From Trueperaceae bacterium (GTDB taxonomy: Bacteria > Deinococcota > Deinococci > Deinococcales > Trueperaceae): a stretch of 15,272 nucleotides of DNA. Of this stretch, positions 9,074-15,272 are shown piece by piece. The translations under genes were made by a program, and so were the position numbers. Numbering within the stretch: position 1 is the stretch's first letter; each line of letters starts with the position of its first letter. The notes under the pieces are model-generated. The model searched no databases. It worked only from the letters and a program-made list of their open reading frames with translations, and was not told the origin of the DNA. The stretch lies in NCBI GenBank assembly GCA_024636105.1, contig JAGXHO010000028.1:1-15272 (forward strand), read 5' to 3'.

Positions 9074-10252
9074 CTAGAACCGGTCGACGGGGGAGCGGAA
9101 CGGCCGACGGCCCCCCGAAAGGGCCGCGAGCGCCGCGAGGGCGCGCCCGTCGCCTTCCGCCCAACCGACGCGACGAACGTCCGCGGGGGCCGCCGCGCCC
9201 GACCACAGGAGCGCCAGTCCGCGGACGTCGACGGTGGCGTCGGCGGCGCCTCGCGTCGGTTCGACCAGGGTTCCTTCGGGTCGGGGCGTGAGCCGCCACG
9301 TCCCCTCGTTCCAGGGCGCGTACCCATCGATCACGCGCAGGACCAGCGGCGTCCGGTCGAGCGGCGCGTCGTCGTCCGCGACCGCGCGCAGCGCGGCAGC
9401 GGCGGTCGGGACGTCGGCGATCCGCGCCATCAACCCGGTGTGGCCCGGCACCGCGTGGCCACGCTGCCGGTCGGCGGCCACCGGGTCGTCCCACGGCGCC
9501 TCCAGATGCACCGTCGCCACCTGCCCACGGAACGCGGCGAGCACGCCCCACACGGCGTCGCGCCCGGCCGCGTCGCACCAGCCGAGGTCGAGGACGTCGA
9601 GATGGACGCCGGCAGCCTCGTCGCGCAGCTTCACGGCCACGAAGGCGTCGGTGCCCGCGAAGCGCAGGACCCGCTGCCCCGGAGTGGCGTCCAGGTCCTC
9701 CCAAGCGTCCCAGGGGCCCTCGTCGCGGGCGTCGGTGAAGGTACGGGTGGCCGCGAAGCGGGCGTACGGCGCGGCGATGCCGGCGCGGGCGGGCCCATCG
9801 ACGCGGGCGAGGCCACCCGGCACGCCGGGCGGAAGCCGTTCGGGCGGCAGCGCGAGCGGCACGCCGGTCGGCACGCTCACCCAGCCGTAGCGGCCGTAGA
9901 ACGCGGCGTCGAACGGGTAGAGCAGGTTCCAACCGAAGCCCTTGGCGCGGCCCGCGTCGAGCCCGGCGCGCATCAGGCGGGCGACGTGGCCCGCCCGCCG
10001 GTGCTCCGGCGCGGTCGCGATGCCGCCGAAGCCGCCCATGGGCACGCACGCGCCCGCGGCCCACGCTCGGTACGGATGCTGCGTGACGACCGCGGCGAGC
10101 TCGCCGTCCACGAAAGCGCCCAGCGAGTTCGGGAGGCGCGCGCGGAACGCGTCCAGGACCTCGTCGCCGGCGGGGTACCCGAAGCTCCCCTCGCGCAGCC
10201 GCAGGTAGCCGTTCAGGTCGTCCGGCCCGAGGACCCGGTCGTGCGCCGTCAC
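9074..10252 (-). CDS. Eis-like GNAT acetyltransferase with C-terminal SCP2-type domain
   Basis: The 392-residue protein starts with a GNAT domain. Its acetyl-CoA loop is GGIATAPEHRRAGHVARLM at 76-94, and FYGRYGW at 118-124 holds a Tyr at the place of the Eis general acid. A second GNAT-like region follows, then a sterol-carrier-like C-terminal part with DVRGLALLWSGAAAPADVRRVG. The chain ends in PVDRF; in mycobacterial Eis the C-terminal Phe carboxylate acts in catalysis, and here the last residue is also Phe. Eis proteins acetylate amines on aminoglycosides, peptides or proteins; the substrate here is unknown. The GTG start overlaps the Lrp-type regulator stop (GTGA), so the two are one operon. 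No clear ribosome site is visible. Confidence 0.88.
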   Translation of the reverse strand: MTAHDRVLGPDDLNGYLRLREGSFGYPAGDEVLDAFRARLPNSLGAFVDGELAAVVTQHPYRAWAAGACVPMGGFGGIATAPEHRRAGHVARLMRAGLDAGRAKGFGWNLLYPFDAAFYGRYGWVSVPTGVPLALPPERLPPGVPGGLARVDGPARAGIAAPYARFAATRTFTDARDEGPWDAWEDLDATPGQRVLRFAGTDAFVAVKLRDEAAGVHLDVLDLGWCDAAGRDAVWGVLAAFRGQVATVHLEAPWDDPVAADRQRGHAVPGHTGLMARIADVPTAAAALRAVADDDAPLDRTPLVLRVIDGYAPWNEGTWRLTPRPEGTLVEPTRGAADATVDVRGLALLWSGAAAPADVRRVGWAEGDGRALAALAALSGGRRPFRSPVDRF

Positions 10253-10716
10253 GCGTCCGGGGCGTCGAGGAAGGGGAGGAACATCGGGCGCTCGGCGTTC
10301 GTGCGCAGGACCATCGTGGTCTCGGTGCGCTCGACACCCTCCAGCATGAACAGGCGGTCGAGGAAGCCGTCGAGCGCGGCGGGCGTCGCCACGCGCACCT
10401 TGGCGACGTAGGCGTAATTGCCGGCGACCGCGTGGAGCTCCTCCACCTCGGGGAGCGACAGCAGCCGGTCGACCAGGTCCTGCGCCGGCTTGCGCGGTTG
10501 CGGCGAGATGTGGACGAAAGCGCAGATCGCCAGCCCGACCTTCTCCGGGTCGAGCACCGCCTGGAAGCCGCGGATCACGCCCGTGGCCTCGAGTTTGCGG
10601 ATGCGTTCGCCGATCGCCGGCGCCGACAGGCCGGTCTCCTTGGCGAGCTGCGCGTGGGTGGTGCGTCCGTCGATGCGGAGCACCTCGAGGATCTTGCGGT
10701 CGATGGCGTCGAACAT
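10249..10716 (-). CDS. Lrp/AsnC family transcriptional regulator
   Basis: The 155-residue protein has the standard two-part layout. An N-terminal helix-turn-helix follows the family opening FDAIDRKILEVLRIDGR, with THAQLAKETGLSAPAIGERIRKLEATGVIRG at 20-50. A ligand-binding RAM domain (~66-138) includes EELHAVAGNYAYVAKVRV and GVERTETTMVL. Such proteins sense amino acids or similar small molecules and often control themselves and neighbours. The ATG at 10716 is chosen because family homology starts at residue 2 and a TAGCCT box lies 7 bases upstream; the frame stays open further upstream only as a shadow of ymdB. The acetyltransferase gene follows with a GTGA overlap and is its most likely target. 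A CCAGG-N7-CCTGG dyad overlaps its -10 box. Confidence 0.94.
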   Translation of the reverse strand: MFDAIDRKILEVLRIDGRTTHAQLAKETGLSAPAIGERIRKLEATGVIRGFQAVLDPEKVGLAICAFVHISPQPRKPAQDLVDRLLSLPEVEELHAVAGNYAYVAKVRVATPAALDGFLDRLFMLEGVERTETTMVLRTNAERPMFLPFLDAPDA

Positions 10717-10721
10717 CGCGT

Positions 10722-10738
10722 CCAGGCTAGCACCCTGG
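10722..10738. promoter_or_regulatory. Dyad overlapping the regulator's -10 box (candidate operator)
   Basis: CCAGG at 10722-10726 and CCTGG at 10734-10738 form a dyad with a 7-base centre. The minus-strand -10 box TAGCCT (10724-10729) lies inside it, 7 bases before the regulator ATG. Binding here would block the regulator's own promoter, a common Lrp/AsnC pattern. The arms are short, so this is a candidate only. Confidence 0.35.
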
Positions 10739-10789
10739 CGCACGACCACCGGGGCGCGTGGCCGCCAGGGCGCGCGCCGTCGGGTGCGG

Positions 10790-10795
10790 TACCTT
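10790..10795 (+). promoter_or_regulatory. -10 box (TACCTT) of ymdB
   Basis: TACCTT lies 5 bases before the GTG of the phosphodiesterase gene, with no ribosome site. It lies in the 84-base divergent gap shared with the Lrp-type regulator. Confidence 0.4.
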
Positions 10796-10800
10796 GGTGC

Positions 10801-11575
10801 GTGCGCGTTCTGTTCATCGGCGACGTCTTCGGTACCCCCGGCCTGCGGGTGGCGCAACGGTTCTTGCGCGACCACCGTGGCGACTACGACCTGGTGGTCG
10901 CGAACGGCGAGAACACGGCCGGCGGCTTCGGCATCACGCGGAAGCACGCCGAGCAGTTGTGGGGATGGGGCGTCGACGTCATCACGCTCGGCAACCACAC
11001 CTTCGATCAGGACGAGGTCGTCGACCTGCTCGAGTCCTCGCCACGCATCGTCCGCCCGGCGAACTACCCGCCAGGTACGCCGGGGCTGGGGTACACGACG
11101 GTGACCGCCGCCAACGGCGAGCGCCTGATGGTCGGGCAGGTGATGGGGCGCGTGTTCCTCGAGCCGCTCGACGATCCGTTCGTGGCCGCGGACGCGATCG
11201 TCGAGGCGTGCCCCGGCGACGTCGCCCTGCTCGTGGACGTGCACGCCGAGGCGACGAGCGAGAAGAAGGTCCTGGGCTTCCACTTGCAGGGGCGCGCGAG
11301 CGCCGTGCTAGGCACCCACACCCACGTCCAGACGGCGGACGAGGGCATCTTCGGCGGCACCGCGTACCTCACCGACGTCGGGATGACCGGCGTCCAGCAC
11401 TCCGCGATCGGCATGCAGTTCGACGAGGTGCACGCACGCTTCCTGACCAAGCGTCGCCATCGCTTCCGGCCGGCCAGCGGGCCGGCGACCCTGAACGGCG
11501 TCGTGCTCGACCTGGACGGCCGCCGCGCCCGTGCGGTGCAGCGCCTGCAGTGGCGCGACGAAGGCGAGGTCGCGG

Positions 11576-11583
<8 letters not shown>
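10801..11583 (+). CDS. ymdB: YmdB-family metallophosphoesterase (2',3'-cyclic nucleotide phosphodiesterase)
   Basis: This 260-residue cytoplasmic enzyme belongs to the group of B. subtilis YmdB and Deinococcus DR1281, di-metal phosphodiesterases active on 2',3'-cAMP and linked in Bacillus to RNA turnover and cell-fate decisions. The ligand motifs are all present: GDVFG with Asp8, NGEN with Glu37 and Asn38, GNHTF with Asn65 and His66, DVHAEATSEK with His148, GTHTHVQTAD with His173 and His175, and YLTDVGMTG at 189-197. The length matches the family. The GTG start immediately precedes the conserved RVLFIGDVFG and follows a TACCTT box. In many genomes the gene sits beside rny (RNase Y); here it overlaps ppc by 8 bases, so the two are probably co-transcribed. 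Confidence 0.93.
11566..11570 (+). promoter_or_regulatory. Ribosome binding site of ppc (GAGGT)
   Basis: GAGGT, inside the last codons of ymdB, is 5 bases before the ATG at 11576. It selects this ATG over an in-frame ATG at 11531 that would lie deeper in ymdB. Confidence 0.6.
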
Positions 11584-14359
<2,776 letters not shown>

Positions 14360-14389
14360 ACCTCTCATTCGGCTCAAGCGGCCGCTGCG

Positions 14390-14395
14390 TAGGCT
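14390..14395 (+). promoter_or_regulatory. -10 box (TAGGCT) of the ExbB/TolQ-like gene
   Basis: TAGGCT lies in the 58-base gap after ppc, 22 bases before the ATG. The predicted start near 14402 leaves a short 5' leader with a ribosome site (GAGGAG ending at 14411). It is the same hexamer as at pdxT but in a leadered arrangement. No clear -35 is visible. Confidence 0.45.
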
Positions 14396-14404
14396 GAACC
14401 CACG

Positions 14405-14411
14405 TGAGGAG
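14405..14411 (+). promoter_or_regulatory. Ribosome binding site of the ExbB/TolQ-like gene
   Basis: TGAGGAG ends 6 bases before the ATG at 14418. It is the best Shine-Dalgarno match in the window and fixes the start. Confidence 0.75.
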
Positions 14412-14417
14412 CCCCCC

Positions 14418-15272
14418 ATGGACCTGCTAATCAGCGGTGGCGTCGTCCTGTTCGCCATCGTTCTCCTGTCGGTGTACGCCGTGTACCTGTTCCTGGTGCG
14501 CTTCTTCAAGCTCGCCAAGGAGCGGCTCGATACCGACGAGCTGATGGCGCGCGTCAACGCAGCGGTGCGCGACCGCGACCTCGACCTAGCACTCGACGCC
14601 TGCGAACAGCACGGCGGACCCGTTGCGCGGGTGCTTCAATCGGCGCTCTTGCGCCTTCCGTACGGCCGCCAGGCGGTCGAAGCGGCCTTCGCGGAAGCGT
14701 CGCTGCTCGAGGAGCAGTCGCTCACCCGTGGCCTCCGGCCGTTGGCGACGATCGCCCAGGTGGCCCCGCTGTTGGGGTTGCTGGGCACCGTCACCGGCAT
14801 GATCATCGCCTTCGGCGAGATCAGCGTCGCTGGCACCGGCAACCCGGGCCTACTCGCGGGGGGCATCGGCCAGGCGCTCGTGACCACCGCGGCGGGGCTG
14901 ATCGTGGCGATCCCGGTGTTGATCGGTCAGAACTACCTCGCGAGCCGGGTCGATTCCATCCTCATCGAGATCGACCGGCGCCGCGAGGAGCTCATGGCGA
15001 ACGTGGTGCAGGCGGTCGCGGCGCGCAAGGACAAGGAGCCGAGCGTGGCCGATGCCGTCGATGCCCCGCGGACGGACGCCCGACCCGCCGCGCGGCGGAC
15101 CGCGCCGCGGCCCGCACCGGGCGCGCGCGTCGAAGCGAACGGTGCCGACCAGGCGCCCCTGCCGTTCGGCGCTGAGCCGCCGGTCCCGGCGCGAAGCGCT
15201 CGGCTCCGCGTGGAGCCTGCCGGGGGCGACGGTGAGGGCGCCACGTTCGGCGCCGCCGACGATCGCGACGAC
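14418..15272 (+). CDS. MotA/TolQ/ExbB-type proton channel family protein (3' end beyond window)
   Basis: The ATG with a strong ribosome site opens a frame of 285 codons with no stop before the window ends. It predicts an inner-membrane protein with three segments: ~8-29, ~108-132 and ~150-174. The hallmark VAPLLGLLGTVTGMIIAF in the second and GIGQALVTTAAGLIVAIP in the third identify ExbB/TolQ channel subunits, which use proton flow to energise outer-membrane processes with an ExbD/TolR partner, expected just downstream. The third segment has Gln152 where E. coli ExbB has Glu176, five residues before a conserved Thr (Thr157). From about 205 the chain becomes an Ala/Pro/Arg-rich, probably disordered tail of at least 80 residues, longer than typical ExbB. 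ExbB and TolQ cannot be told apart here. Two upstream palindromic bases aside, the gene looks monocistronic at its 5' side. Confidence 0.9.
   Translation, partial: MDLLISGGVVLFAIVLLSVYAVYLFLVRFFKLAKERLDTDELMARVNAAVRDRDLDLALDACEQHGGPVARVLQSALLRLPYGRQAVEAAFAEASLLEEQSLTRGLRPLATIAQVAPLLGLLGTVTGMIIAFGEISVAGTGNPGLLAGGIGQALVTTAAGLIVAIPVLIGQNYLASRVDSILIEIDRRREELMANVVQAVAARKDKEPSVADAVDAPRTDARPAARRTAPRPAPGARVEANGADQAPLPFGAEPPVPARSARLRVEPAGGDGEGATFGAADDRDD

Noticed and set aside
10717..11283. Upstream open extension of the Lrp-type regulator frame
   Set aside because: It is antisense to ymdB, and the family N-terminus starts exactly at the ATG at 10716.
14377..14386. A 10-bp palindrome (AGCGGCCGCT) between ppc and the ExbB-like gene
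   Set aside because: It is too short for a terminator stem with a loop and could arise by chance in GC-rich DNA; there is no second element to support an operator.

Overview
This is a GC-rich, densely packed chromosomal segment holding one tRNA gene and fourteen protein genes: twelve look complete, and a penicillin-binding protein and an ExbB/TolQ-like protein are cut off by the left and right edges. The best guess for the source is a Deinococcota bacterium, perhaps of the Truepera lineage. The reasons are the high GC, an ExbB/TolQ-type channel subunit (diderm envelope), a YmdB-type phosphodiesterase with the ligand set of that family, a Thermus-like TrmH, and many genes with a TANNNT -10 box 5-7 bases before an ATG or GTG start, a leaderless layout common in Deinococcus. 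No 16S or other phylogenetic marker is present, so this is inference.

Layout. Positions 2-3308 (plus strand) form a tight run: the C-terminal half of a bifunctional penicillin-binding protein, a self-cleaving P1/DmpA-type peptidase (GTGA overlap), pdxT (own -10 box) and ppa (GTGA overlap). The run ends at a strong hairpin. Positions 3385-7122 (minus strand) hold trmH, a secreted glucose/sorbosone-dehydrogenase-like protein, lipB and lipA (ATGA overlap). tRNA-Leu(GAG) is divergent from trmH and has its own promoter and terminator hairpin. An XPD/DinG-type iron-sulfur helicase follows on the plus strand and converges on a minus-strand pair: an Lrp/AsnC regulator and an Eis-like acetyltransferase (GTGA overlap). 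Divergent from that pair is the plus-strand unit ymdB-ppc (8-base overlap), then the ExbB/TolQ-like gene. No stretch over 300 bases lacks a gene. The largest gap is the trmH/tRNA-Leu region, about 165 bases.

How the genes work together. LipB and LipA make protein-bound lipoate. PdxT supplies ammonia for pyridoxal phosphate synthesis (PdxS is not in view). Ppa removes pyrophosphate and Ppc makes oxaloacetate. TrmH methylates G18 in tRNA D-loops, and its divergent neighbour tRNA-Leu carries the GG pair it would act on. The rest is envelope (PBP, ExbB/TolQ), DNA repair (helicase) and an Lrp-regulated acetyltransferase.

This is mostly ordinary housekeeping DNA, and I see no defence system, mobile element or CRISPR array. 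The most unusual structure is at 7113-7208: three tandem 32-bp copies of the trmH leaderless start region (-10 box, start codon and first codons), which create a chain of 11-codon mini-ORFs coupled to one another and to trmH.
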